Shown one piece after another: positions 34,710 through 43,690 of a stretch of DNA of 48,863 nt. The DNA lies in assembly GCA_002726245.1 (NCBI GenBank), contig PBSM01000187.1, forward strand, positions 1 to 48,863, given 5' to 3'. Positions within the stretch are counted from its first letter, which is position 1. Each line of letters opens with the position of its first letter. Origin of the DNA: Planctomycetaceae bacterium. Its GTDB lineage: Bacteria > Planctomycetota > Planctomycetia > Pirellulales > Pirellulaceae. Both the position numbers and the translations under genes were made by a program. The notes under the pieces are model-generated. The model saw only the letters and a list, made by a program, of their open reading frames with translations. It was not told the origin of the DNA and did not search any database.

Positions 34710-37562
34710 TCACGCGTGCCCGTTCAACAAAGGCTTGAGGAATTGGCCGGTGAAGCTTCCTTCCGCGGCGGCGACTTCCTCTGGAGTTCCTACGGCCACG
34801 ATCTCACCCCCCGCTTCACCACCTTCGGGGCCAAGGTCGATCAGCCAATCCGCGCACTTGATGACGTCCAGGTTATGCTCGATGACGATCACCGTGTTGC
34901 CTTTATCGACCAGACGCCCGAGGACTTCGAGCAATCGACAGATATCCTCAAAGTGTAATCCCGTTGTTGGTTCATCTAGCAAATACAGTGTTTGGCCAGT
35001 ATCAACGCGCGCGAGTTGCGACGCGAGCTTGACCCGTTGCGCTTCGCCGCCGGAGAGTGTTGTCGATGGCTGTCCTAAGGGCAGGTAGCCGAGCCCGACG
35101 TCGTTGAGGCAACGCAGGACGCGATGGATGCCGGCAAAGTTCTCGAAAAACGCGACTGCATCACTCACCGGCATGTTGAGCACGTCCGCGATCGTCTTCC
35201 CCTTGTAACGCACTTGCAATGTCTGGCGATTGAACCGCGCTCCGGCACACTCGTTGCAAGTGACGAACAAGTCCGGCAAGAAGTTCATCTCGATCTTCTT
35301 CACGCCGTGTCCCTGACATTCCTCGCAGCGGCCCGACTTAGCGTTAAAGCTGAAGCGACTGGCCCGGAAGCCGCGCTGCTTGGCATCTCGTGTGTTTGCG
35401 AAGACCTTGCGCACTTCGTCGAAGAGGCCGGTATAAGTGGCTGCGTTGCTGCGCGGAGTCCGGCCGATGGGTGACTGGTCGATCTGAATGACTTTGTCGA
35501 TTTGGCTTACGCCGCGAAGGCTTGTGAACGGCCCTGACTTTGGAGCCATTCCACCCAGCCGTCGAACCAGTGCGCGGGCTAGCGTTTCGTTAACGAGCGA
35601 ACTCTTCCCGGAGCCACTTACTCCCGTGACGCAGATAAAGCAGCCGAGCGGAAACGCGGCACCGGCGTCCTTCAGGTTGTTGATCGTCGCGCCTTCGATC
35701 GTAACGGAACGAGACTTGGCTGCGCGGCGCCTTTTTGACGGGACTTCGATCTTTGACCGTCCGCTCAGATACCGCCCGGTCACGGAGAGCTCATCAATGC
35801 ACACCTGCTCTGGCGTTCCCTGTGCGATGATTTGTCCGCCTCTCGTTCCTGCACCAGGACCAACGTCCACCAACCGATCCGCTTGCCGCATCATAGCTTC
35901 ATCGTGCTCGACGACGAGCACCGTGTTTCCCTGTTGCTGCAAGTCGCGCAAGGCATCGATCAAACGTTGGTTGTCACGTTGATGAAGACCGATCGAAGGC
36001 TCATCGAGCACATAGCAAACTCCGACCAAGCCTGACCCGATGCTCGTCGCCAACCGCACACGTTGCAACTCGCCTCCGCTAAGCGTGTCCGCGGCTCGAT
36101 CCAAGGTGAGATAGTCCACCCCGACCTTGATCAAGAACTCCAGTCGATGACGGATCTCGACCAACAGCGGATTTGCGATTGGTTGATCCCGTTTCGGAAA
36201 CTTCAACTGGGAGAAAAAGTCGTGGGCTTTGCCGACCGACAAGCCGGTGATCTCGGAGATAGACTTCTCCTGGAGTGTTACGTTGCCTGCCTCTCGGCGA
36301 AGTCGCGAGCCGTCGCACTCGCGGCAAGTGACCTCGCCTCGGAATGTCGCAAGTTGGTCTTGCCGTTTCTTTCGAGTCGCCGTGGCGAACTCTTTCTCTA
36401 ACATCAGGAGAACGCCCAAGAACTTCGGCTTTTTCCGACCGTGGAGTAACGCTGTGATCGTCTCCTCTGGCAGGTCAGACAACGGTGTGTCCCAAGTCGC
36501 CTTGTGAGCGGTCAGGAACCTGTCGAGTTCGGTTCGCACTTTCTTTGTCGCTGCCGGTGTCTGACCCTTCCACGGCAACACGGCACCGGCCGCTAACGAG
36601 CCTTCCAGATTCGGCAGGACGAGTTCCGGATCAAACTCCTCTCGCACACCGAGTCCGTCGCAGTCGGGGCACGCACCGTAAGGACTGTTGAAGCTGAACG
36701 TACGGGGCTCGATCTCCTCATAGCTGACGTTGCACGTTGGACAGGCGTAGATCGTGCTGTACAACTCGTCTCGCCAGTCATCGGCAGCCGTGCCATCGAG
36801 GTGATAGCAGATCGACATCAAGCCATCTCCCAGCCGTACCGCGAGCCGAATCGATTCGGCCAGACGTGCATCGATCCCGGGTTTCATAATGATTCGATCG
36901 ACTACCGCGTCGATATGATGCACGCGCCGCGGCTCGAGCTGCGGCGCGTTTTCCACTTCGTAGACTTCGCCATCCACCCGCGCCCGCAACAGGCCCGCCT
37001 TGCGGATCTGCGCGAAGACTTCCTTGTGTTGGCCGCGGCGGCCTCGCACGAGCGGGGCCATGACCATCGTCTTGGTGCCGTCTGGCAGTTCGGCGAGTCG
37101 TTCCTGAATTTGCTCGACCGTCTGTTGCTGGATCGGCTCTCCACAATCGGGGCAGTGGGGAACTCCCAGCCGCGCCATCATCAAACGCAGATAGTCGTAG
37201 ATCTCGGTCACCGTCGCGACGGTGCTGCGAGGGTTTTGATTGGCCGGACGCTGATTGATGCAAAGCGTCGGTTGTAGCCCTTCGATCAGGTCAACGTCCG
37301 GCCGCTCCATCTGATGAAGGAATTGCCGAGCGTAGACCGACAGGCTTTCGATAAACTGCCGCTGGCCTTCGGCAAAGAGCGTATCGAAGGCGAGGCTGCT
37401 CTTGCCCGACCCGCTGGGGCCTGTCAAAACCACCAACTGATTTCGCGGAATATCGAGACTAACATTCTTCAGATTGTTGACGCGGGCGCCGCGGATCTGG
37501 ATCTGCGAACTCGCGTCGAAAGGAGCATCAACAACGTCGATTTGCTGAGGACTTGTTGACAT
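34710..37562 (-). CDS. uvrA: Excinuclease ABC subunit A
   Basis: A 950-residue damage-recognition ATPase of nucleotide-excision repair, acting with UvrB and UvrC. The first ABC half begins ARVNNLKNVSLDIPRNQ, with Walker A GPSGSGKSS. Zinc-binding CPDCGEPI and CPTCNVSYEEIEP...CPDCDGLG segments follow, then the signature LSGGELQRVRLATSIGSGLV and VLDEPSIGLHQRDNQRL. The second half has GVSGSGKSSLVNETLAR, SFNAKSGRCEECQGHGVKK with CNECAGARFNRQTLQVRYKG, signature LSGGEAQRVKLASQLAR and DEPTTGLHFEDI. All expected elements are present. The start ATG 37562 gives MSTSPQQIDVVD. It is divergent from the dGTPase gene across a 138-base gap. Confidence 0.97.
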   Translation of the reverse strand: MSTSPQQIDVVDAPFDASSQIQIRGARVNNLKNVSLDIPRNQLVVLTGPSGSGKSSLAFDTLFAEGQRQFIESLSVYARQFLHQMERPDVDLIEGLQPTLCINQRPANQNPRSTVATVTEIYDYLRLMMARLGVPHCPDCGEPIQQQTVEQIQERLAELPDGTKTMVMAPLVRGRRGQHKEVFAQIRKAGLLRARVDGEVYEVENAPQLEPRRVHHIDAVVDRIIMKPGIDARLAESIRLAVRLGDGLMSICYHLDGTAADDWRDELYSTIYACPTCNVSYEEIEPRTFSFNSPYGACPDCDGLGVREEFDPELVLPNLEGSLAAGAVLPWKGQTPAATKKVRTELDRFLTAHKATWDTPLSDLPEETITALLHGRKKPKFLGVLLMLEKEFATATRKKRQDQLATFRGEVTCRECDGSRLRREAGNVTLQEKSISEITGLSVGKAHDFFSQLKFPKRDQPIANPLLVEIRHRLEFLIKVGVDYLTLDRAADTLSGGELQRVRLATSIGSGLVGVCYVLDEPSIGLHQRDNQRLIDALRDLQQQGNTVLVVEHDEAMMRQADRLVDVGPGAGTRGGQIIAQGTPEQVCIDELSVTGRYLSGRSKIEVPSKRRRAAKSRSVTIEGATINNLKDAGAAFPLGCFICVTGVSGSGKSSLVNETLARALVRRLGGMAPKSGPFTSLRGVSQIDKVIQIDQSPIGRTPRSNAATYTGLFDEVRKVFANTRDAKQRGFRASRFSFNAKSGRCEECQGHGVKKIEMNFLPDLFVTCNECAGARFNRQTLQVRYKGKTIADVLNMPVSDAVAFFENFAGIHRVLRCLNDVGLGYLPLGQPSTTLSGGEAQRVKLASQLARVDTGQTLYLLDEPTTGLHFEDICRLLEVLGRLVDKGNTVIVIEHNLDVIKCADWLIDLGPEGGEAGGEIVAVGTPEEVAAAEGSFTGQFLKPLLNGHA

Positions 37563-37700
37563 CAGACGCTATAGTTTGGAGTAAAGACGAATCTGTCACC
37601 GTAACAGAGGCATCGGCGTCGAGCAAGCTGAGGCGGTTTGTCGGCTATGCTTTAGCATAGAACGTGCTGAAGCATTTCCTCCACCGTTGATCAGAGTTTG

Positions 37701-38837
37701 ATGGAATCGAAAGATCGAATTTTGCTGCCGGGACTGCAATCATTTGCCGAACGCGAAACTGCTCTGCTTGCACCTTACGCGATGCGCAGCGTTGATTCAG
37801 CAGGCCGCAAACACACGGAGCCAGACCATCCCTATCGGAGTCCGTTTCAACGCGATCGCGATCGGATTCTGCACTGTTCGGCTTACCGCCGGCTGAGCGG
37901 AAAGATGCAGGTCTTTACGGGTGACATGGGGGATTACCATCGGACGCGTTTGACGCATACGCACGAAGTCGCTTCGATCGCGCGGACGGTTGCGCGGGCC
38001 TTGCGTTTAAACGAAGATCTCGTCGAAGCGTTGGCTCTGTTTCACGACATTGGTCACCCGCCGTTCGGACATGCGGGCGAAGACGCGTTGAACGAATGCC
38101 TGACGGACGACGGTGGCTTCTCGCACAATCAACATGCGCTCACGATCGCCGAAGAATTGGAGATCCGATACGCCGGCTTTCCGGGGCTGAATCTTACAGC
38201 CGAGGTTCTCGACGGGCAGGGGATTCGAGCCGACAAAGAGAACGTCGAACTCCAACCCTTGCTGGAAGTTCAGCTTGTCGATGCCGCGGACAGCATTACC
38301 TATGACGCCCACGACACAGACGATGCGGTCAAGTTGGGTCTGCTGACGCTTGACGAGCTGGCTGAGGTGCCGTTGGTTGCCGCAACAATCTTGCGGGTGA
38401 AGAAGCGGCTGACCAACTTGCCTGCCGAGTTGCTACGGCCAACCGTTGTGCATGAGCTGATTGACTTGCAAGTCAGCGATGTGTTTCGCCACTGCGGTCA
38501 GCTCCTCGGGCAGTCCGGAATCCAGAGTGTCCAAGAGGCCCGTCTGGCATCGTTTCGGATCGGTCCGAGTGCCGAGCTTGCGGAGCAAAAGGCCGAACTG
38601 GAAGGCTTCTTGTACGAACGGGTGTACAGGCATCCGAATCTCATCCAAGTAAGAACCGTCGCGCAGGCGCGGCTTCACGAGATGTTCACTCATCTTCTCG
38701 AACATCCAGAATGGTTACCGAAGACCTTCCAGCGACGATCCGAGCGTGTCGGATTGCGGTGCAGCGTTGGTGAATACATCGCGGGGATGACCGATCGCTA
38801 TTGCAACGAACAGTACGAAGCACTCTTCAGGGGCTAG
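37701..38837 (+). CDS. dgt: Deoxyguanosinetriphosphate triphosphohydrolase-like protein
   Basis: A 378-residue HD-domain phosphohydrolase that removes triphosphate from dNTPs. Visible elements are YRSPFQRDRDRILHCSAYRR, RLTHTHEVASIARTVARALR (metal-binding histidine) and the HD motif ALFHDIGHPPFGHAGED. The remainder also fits, including GFSHNQHALTIAEELEIRYA and YDAHDTDDAVKLGLL. The length is typical of the dGTPase-like proteins of type 2. The start is ATG 37701; a TTG just before it is also in frame. The promoter region shared with uvrA contains a small palindrome CTATGCTTTAGCATAG near 37650. The protein may adjust the nucleotide pool during repair, but the pairing with uvrA is only positional. 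Confidence 0.92.
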   Translation: MESKDRILLPGLQSFAERETALLAPYAMRSVDSAGRKHTEPDHPYRSPFQRDRDRILHCSAYRRLSGKMQVFTGDMGDYHRTRLTHTHEVASIARTVARALRLNEDLVEALALFHDIGHPPFGHAGEDALNECLTDDGGFSHNQHALTIAEELEIRYAGFPGLNLTAEVLDGQGIRADKENVELQPLLEVQLVDAADSITYDAHDTDDAVKLGLLTLDELAEVPLVAATILRVKKRLTNLPAELLRPTVVHELIDLQVSDVFRHCGQLLGQSGIQSVQEARLASFRIGPSAELAEQKAELEGFLYERVYRHPNLIQVRTVAQARLHEMFTHLLEHPEWLPKTFQRRSERVGLRCSVGEYIAGMTDRYCNEQYEALFRG

Positions 38838-38956
38838 TCTTGTCGGGGGGAGTAGTAGTAGAATGTGAGCCGTACTACAAGCTGAGGTGCGTAATGCACG
38901 AGCGCATTTCTTGATTACGCCGCCTCTGACTCGTGCTCACGGAGCAGGGAACAGGC

Positions 38957-39991
38957 ATGATACTCTGGATTCTTCGCGGCATCTTGCTGCTGGCCTCCGC
39001 AGGTGCGGCAGTTTCCATCATCAAGTCAGATGCCTTCAACTCTGCTGAATTCGACAACCCTGCGTTGCCAGCCGCGATTGTCTTCGTGGGCGTCTTGGGG
39101 CTCGCGGTGGCGGTTATGTTGGTCGATATTTTTACGCCGCAGAAGCGGATTGACGTCGTCTCTTGCGTCTACTTTGGGATCCTGATCGGACTTTTTCTCA
39201 CGCTGGTCGTGTTCTTCACGATCGAGCCACTGGTCGGGCAACTTGGGTTTGTGGCCTATTCGCAACCGATAAGAAGCACGATCGGCCTGATGCTCTGTTA
39301 CATCTGTATCAGCGTACTCCTGCAGACGCGTGATGACTTCCGCTTCATTATTCCGTACGTTCAGTTTTCGAAAGAGGTGAAAGGTGTCAAGCCCTACTTG
39401 TTGGATACTAGCGTGGTCATTGATGGACGAATTGCCGACCTCGTGGAAACGCATGTGTTTGACAACCAACTTGTAATGCCAAGATTCGTTTTGGCGGAAC
39501 TGCAAGCGATCGCTGACAGCAGCGACAAGCTACGGCGTTCACGCGGGCGCCGCGGACTTGATATTCTCAACCGACTGAGATCTGACGAATCCGTCGAGTT
39601 GCGAGTTCATGATCGTGAGACGCCTGACATGTCCGGCCAGCCAGTCGATATGAAACTTGTATTGTTGGCAAAGCATCTTGGCGGCAAAGTGGTCACTGGC
39701 GATTACAACTTGAACAAGATGGCCAAGATTCAAGGCGTTGCTGTCATCAACTTGAACGACGTGGCAAATTCTCTGAAGCCAGTGTTCCTGCCTGGTGAGG
39801 TCCTTGAGGTGCGGATCGTCAAGATGGGTGAAGAGCCGGGGCAAGGTGTCGGCTACCTCGACGATGGCACGATGATTGTCATCGAGGGCGGCCGCGACTA
39901 CATCAATCGCCTGGTTCGCATCGCGGTCACCAGTGTCCTGCAAACAAGCGCCGGCCGGATGATCTTTGGCAAGTTCCAGGCAACGGCGTGA
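38957..39991 (+). CDS. PIN and TRAM domain membrane protein
   Basis: A 344-residue protein. The start ATG 38957 (MILWILRGILLLASAG) is preceded by a GGGA-type site. Four hydrophobic segments lie within residues 1-125, followed by a PIN nuclease domain (about 148-265: YLLDTSVVIDGRIADL, MPRFVLAELQAIADSSDKLR, TGDYNLNKMAKIQGV) with the usual acidic residues. A C-terminal TRAM domain (about 275-340: GEVLEVRIVKMGEEPGQGVG, YLDDGTMIVIEGGRD) probably binds RNA. This combination is the YacL-like membrane PIN-TRAM family. It may act as a ribonuclease at the membrane; activity is not established. Confidence 0.9.
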   Translation: MILWILRGILLLASAGAAVSIIKSDAFNSAEFDNPALPAAIVFVGVLGLAVAVMLVDIFTPQKRIDVVSCVYFGILIGLFLTLVVFFTIEPLVGQLGFVAYSQPIRSTIGLMLCYICISVLLQTRDDFRFIIPYVQFSKEVKGVKPYLLDTSVVIDGRIADLVETHVFDNQLVMPRFVLAELQAIADSSDKLRRSRGRRGLDILNRLRSDESVELRVHDRETPDMSGQPVDMKLVLLAKHLGGKVVTGDYNLNKMAKIQGVAVINLNDVANSLKPVFLPGEVLEVRIVKMGEEPGQGVGYLDDGTMIVIEGGRDYINRLVRIAVTSVLQTSAGRMIFGKFQATA

Positions 39992-40173
39992 TCTGAGCCA
40001 ACGGTTAGTTCTCTCTTCGCCCGCGAGACGCTTTGGTTTGACGGACCACGACGGGCAAGCCCCGAATGGCGTGGACTTAAGCTGCATCGGGGCTCCTCCA
40101 CGGAAGAAACGAGGGCGGCTCTCATTTGTCGATTAATGGTGCGACGAGGCGAAGAAAGAGGGCAGTCTGCCAC

Positions 40174-41076
40174 CTAACGAGTAGCGGTTTCAGAAGCCGC
40201 TGCGATGCGCCGGCGAGCCATGTCGCAATACTCCTCGACGCAGTCGATCCCGAGGTAGTGTTTTTGCAGCCGTTCGGCAACGACTGCCACGGTCCCACTG
40301 CCAGCGAAAGGATCGAGCACGGTGCCACCTTCCGGACAACTCGCGAGAACACACGTCTCGACAAGCGACTCGGGAAAGACAGCGAAGTGAGCTTCGCGGA
40401 ACTTCGATAATGAAATCGACCAGACCGTTCGCTTGTTGCGGCCTTTGGGATGAAACGCTTGGTCCCAGCGACCGTCGTGCAAGTTGGAATCGCCGCTATT
40501 CTTCCCCGTTTCCGGCGTGCCTCCGCGTTTTCCGAAGTGGCCGCGACCACCCTTCATCTTGCTCTTTTCGCTGAATGTGACATGTGGCTCTCGAATGGCA
40601 TCGGCGTCGTAGTAGTAGTAGTCCTTTGACTTCGTGAAGAAGAAGATGTACTCGTGGTCCACCGTGGGACGTGTCTTTACCGAGGAAGGCATCGCGTTCG
40701 GCTTGTGCCAGATCACGTCACTTCGCAAACGCCAGCCAGCATCTTTCAAAGCCAACGCCGCTCGCCACGGCATCCCGAGTTGCTCGCCATCGATATATTT
40801 ATCGCCGATGACAACCCAGAGGGAACCACTCTCCTTCGTAACGCGAAGGCATTCGCTGAATACTTCAACCAGACGGTCGATGTATTCTTCGGGCTTGCGT
40901 TCGACACCGATCTGATCGATTCCGGTGTAATCGCGTTGGCGATAGTACGGTGGGCTCGTGACCGTGCAATCGATCGAGTTGCTGGGCAAGGTGCGGAGCG
41001 TCTCGCAGGCATCCCCGCAGAGGATCTGATCAACGACTGCTGCGCCATTCTGTTTGACAGTCTTCGTCCGTGTCAT
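40174..41076 (-). CDS. Solitary beta-class DNA methyltransferase
   Basis: A 300-residue amino-methyltransferase (N4-cytosine or N6-adenine). The catalytic motif IV is TSPPYYRQRDY near residue 40 and the SAM-binding motif I is DPFAGSGTVAVVAERLQ near the C-terminus; the order catalytic-before-SAM defines the beta class. The SPPY form often goes with N4-cytosine, so that is the favoured product, but I cannot exclude N6-adenine. Between them lies a target-recognition part with KSKDYYYYDADAIREPHV. No restriction enzyme is beside it. It starts three bases after the ArgRS stop, in the RsfS-ArgRS operon. The start ATG 41076 gives MTRTKTVKQNGAAVVDQ. Confidence 0.88.
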   Translation of the reverse strand: MTRTKTVKQNGAAVVDQILCGDACETLRTLPSNSIDCTVTSPPYYRQRDYTGIDQIGVERKPEEYIDRLVEVFSECLRVTKESGSLWVVIGDKYIDGEQLGMPWRAALALKDAGWRLRSDVIWHKPNAMPSSVKTRPTVDHEYIFFFTKSKDYYYYDADAIREPHVTFSEKSKMKGGRGHFGKRGGTPETGKNSGDSNLHDGRWDQAFHPKGRNKRTVWSISLSKFREAHFAVFPESLVETCVLASCPEGGTVLDPFAGSGTVAVVAERLQKHYLGIDCVEEYCDMARRRIAAASETATR

Positions 41077-41079
41077 TGT

Positions 41080-43053
41080 CTACATCCGTTCGACGACGTT
41101 GATTCCTAGAAAGTTCAATCCCTGTTTGATTGTTCTGGCCGTTAGGTCACAGAGCAGCAAACGGCTATTGCGAGTCGTTTCGTTCTGAGCCTTGAGCACA
41201 TGGCACTGCTCGAAGAATTGCGCGTAAGACTTTGATAGATCGTAAAGGTACGTCGTTAGCAAGTTCGGACGATAATCTTCCGCGACGTCCGCCAACGCAT
41301 CCGCGAAACGGAGTAGCTCCAGCGCCAAGGCGCGTTCCGCACGTTCGGCAAGTTCAATGGCCCGCTTGGCCATGCGCAGCTCCTGAATATCCACTTTGCC
41401 TCTTCCGAAGATGCCGTTCACGCGGGCATACGAATACTGCATGTAAGTCGCGGTGTTACCGGTCAACGCGAGCATCTTGTCATAGCTGAAGACGTAGTCA
41501 CTAGTGCGATTGTGTGACAGGTCGGCGTACTTGATTGCGCCGATTCCAACAGCGTTCGCGATTTCGCGACATTCATCTTCGGAGAGTTCCGTCCCATCGC
41601 CTTTCGCATCATCACCGCCCGCGACAACAGCGTAAGCTCGATCAACGGCTTCATCGAGAAGACTCTCTAACCCGACAGCAACGCCAGCCCGCGTCTTGAA
41701 GGGCTTACCGTCTTCGCCCAGCACAGTGCCAAAGCTGACGTGTCGAACTTTTAGGTCGGTGTAGCCCCAAAGCTTCGCGGCCGCAAACAGCTTGTCGAAG
41801 TGTTCGCTTTGCCGGTGGTCAACGACATAGAGGATCTCATCCGGCTTCCATTGCTCCATACGGAACTGAATCGTGGCGAGATCGCTCGTGGCGTACAGGA
41901 AGGCACCATCCTTCTTGCGGATGATCATCGGAGCTTTGAAGCCATCGAGAAAGACGCAAATCGCGCCTTCGCTTTCTCTGGACAACGAGCGTTTCTCAAA
42001 GTCATCGACGACCTGCGCCAAACGGGCATGATAGTAGCTCTCGCCGTATTCGTAATCGAATTCGATGTCCAAGCGGTCGTAGACCTTCTGGATCTCCTCG
42101 CGGCACTTCGGCAGGAACTCTTCCCAGAGCCGCTGGTTCTCTTCGTCTCCAGCGTGCAGCTTCGCTGTCTCTTCGAGGACGGCAGCAGCAATCTGTTCGT
42201 GCGAATCGGCCATTGCCAGGAGTTCAGGACCGCTTTCAACTGCTGCCAATTTCGCGTTAGTTGACTTGATAGCTTCCTTGGTCTGAACCACTTTCTCTTC
42301 AAGCTTGCCGACAGCCTTCTTGGCTTTTTTCGCCGCCGCCTTGTCGTCCGGCAGAGGTAGATTCTGTTGGGCAATGACTGCGGCTTCACGCTCGCCAAGC
42401 TCTTGTCGGAGCTGAGGAAGCCGCTTCCTGCTGTTGTGGTACTCGACCAGGGTGTTTACCAGCCGATACAAGCGGCTTAATTCGGCGACAGGCTCTCGTT
42501 CAAAGGCGTCTCGATCGACGAAGTGCTTGTAGCCATAGATGATCATCCCGAACTGTGTGCCCCAGTCGCCGATGTGGTTGTCGCTGATGACACGATGTCC
42601 GAGGAATCGCAACGTACGTGTCAGCGCGTCGCCGATCACGGTCGATCGGATGTGGCCAACGTGCATCGGCTTGGCAACGTTCGGAGAGGAGTAATCGATC
42701 ACGTAGGTCTTCGGCTGCGCGACGACAGGCACGTCCAACCGATCGTCCTGGACTGCATGAGCCAACCTGGCGAGTAGCCACTCGTTCTTCAATTGCAGGT
42801 TGATGAAGCCCGGCCCCGCGATCTCCGGCGGCTCGCACATGTCCGCGAGATTGAGCTTCGACACAATGTCCGCTGCAATGTCTCGCGGAGCTTTGCCTAG
42901 CTGCTTTGCCAGCGGCATCGCGCAGTTAGCTTGATAGTCGCCGAACTTCGCGTCCTGCGCCGGACGAATCATCGCTAATAAGTCGGTCGGGTCATCGACC
43001 AACTGATCAAGAACGACACGAAAGCGGGCTTTTAACTCAGTCAGGATATTCAT
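41080..43053 (-). CDS. argS: Arginyl-tRNA synthetase
   Basis: A 657-residue class I aminoacyl-tRNA synthetase that charges tRNA-Arg. The start ATG 43053 gives MNILTELKARF; a longer in-frame start is not favoured. The N-terminal add-1 domain runs to about residue 110. The HIGH motif is HVGH at residues 131-134 (SSPNVAKPMHVGHIRS). The catalytic domain continues through GDWGTQFGM, and VVDHRQSEHFDKLF marks the KMSKS-like region, where ArgRS commonly lacks a strict KMSKS. The C-terminal DALR anticodon-binding domain ends the protein. A charged coiled-coil insertion is seen at about residues 205-296. The methyltransferase gene lies three bases downstream and rsfS upstream. Confidence 0.95.
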   Translation of the reverse strand: MNILTELKARFRVVLDQLVDDPTDLLAMIRPAQDAKFGDYQANCAMPLAKQLGKAPRDIAADIVSKLNLADMCEPPEIAGPGFINLQLKNEWLLARLAHAVQDDRLDVPVVAQPKTYVIDYSSPNVAKPMHVGHIRSTVIGDALTRTLRFLGHRVISDNHIGDWGTQFGMIIYGYKHFVDRDAFEREPVAELSRLYRLVNTLVEYHNSRKRLPQLRQELGEREAAVIAQQNLPLPDDKAAAKKAKKAVGKLEEKVVQTKEAIKSTNAKLAAVESGPELLAMADSHEQIAAAVLEETAKLHAGDEENQRLWEEFLPKCREEIQKVYDRLDIEFDYEYGESYYHARLAQVVDDFEKRSLSRESEGAICVFLDGFKAPMIIRKKDGAFLYATSDLATIQFRMEQWKPDEILYVVDHRQSEHFDKLFAAAKLWGYTDLKVRHVSFGTVLGEDGKPFKTRAGVAVGLESLLDEAVDRAYAVVAGGDDAKGDGTELSEDECREIANAVGIGAIKYADLSHNRTSDYVFSYDKMLALTGNTATYMQYSYARVNGIFGRGKVDIQELRMAKRAIELAERAERALALELLRFADALADVAEDYRPNLLTTYLYDLSKSYAQFFEQCHVLKAQNETTRNSRLLLCDLTARTIKQGLNFLGINVVERM

Positions 43054-43104
43054 CAGAGGCGCCAGTCCTTGGTGCACATAATGTCAAGTGGAAGACGAGT
43101 CTGG

Positions 43105-43539
43105 TCAGGGCGCGGACGTTCCTGGCTCGTCCGCCTGATTAACGACGCCGGTTAGATCGACTCGTTTCGCCTGAGCCCACAAGTTTTCGAGGTCGTAGTA
43201 GCCTCGTTTCTCTTCATCGAATAGATGAATCACAACCGTTCCGTAGTCGAGCAAAATCCATCGAGACTCCTGATAGCCTTCGACCCCCATCCGCTTGTCG
43301 CCGAGATCGTCTTCCAACGTGTGATCAATCTCCTCGCTCATGGCGTGGAGTTGCCGGCGACTCGTGCCTGTCGCCAGCACGAAGTAGTCGAAGACAGGAG
43401 TGATTTCGCGAAGATCCAGGACGACAACGTTTTGGCCTCGGTTGTCTGCAGCCGTGCGTGCCGCTGCCAATGCCAGTTCAAGGCTGCGTTCAGAGTTGCG
43501 GCTCATTGTCGATGTATCTGCTGCCGTAGTGCCGGCCAC
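43105..43539 (-). CDS. rsfS: Ribosomal silencing factor RsfS
   Basis: A 144-residue protein that binds the large ribosomal subunit and blocks subunit joining in stationary phase. The core is SLELALAAARTAADNRGQNV, VVLDLREITPVFDYFVLATG, TSRRQLHAMSEEIDHTLED and GYQESRWILLDYGTVVIHLF, as in the RsfS/YbeB/Iojap family. The start GTG 43539 is chosen because AAGGAG sits at the right distance; TTG 43569 and ATG 43506 are in frame. It is the first gene of a small operon with argS (51 bases downstream) and the DNA methyltransferase, and is divergent from the peroxiredoxin gene. Confidence 0.92.
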   Translation of the reverse strand: MAGTTAADTSTMSRNSERSLELALAAARTAADNRGQNVVVLDLREITPVFDYFVLATGTSRRQLHAMSEEIDHTLEDDLGDKRMGVEGYQESRWILLDYGTVVIHLFDEEKRGYYDLENLWAQAKRVDLTGVVNQADEPGTSAP

Positions 43540-43690
43540 CTGTTCTCCTTTAGTCGCGGACGCTGCCAAGACAAGGGGTTGAGACTTCGTCGAACCAACC
43601 GCTTGAATTCTACTCGATGAAAGACTGTAATGTCACCGCCCAGGTTCGGTGCCAAAGACGGCCAACGCGTCAACTAAAGGAGATTTCACG

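Noticed and set aside
37640..37670. Short palindrome in the uvrA-dGTPase gap as an SOS (LexA) box
   Set aside because: CTATGCTTTAGCATAG does not fit a known LexA consensus for this group, so it is only mentioned in the dgt entry.
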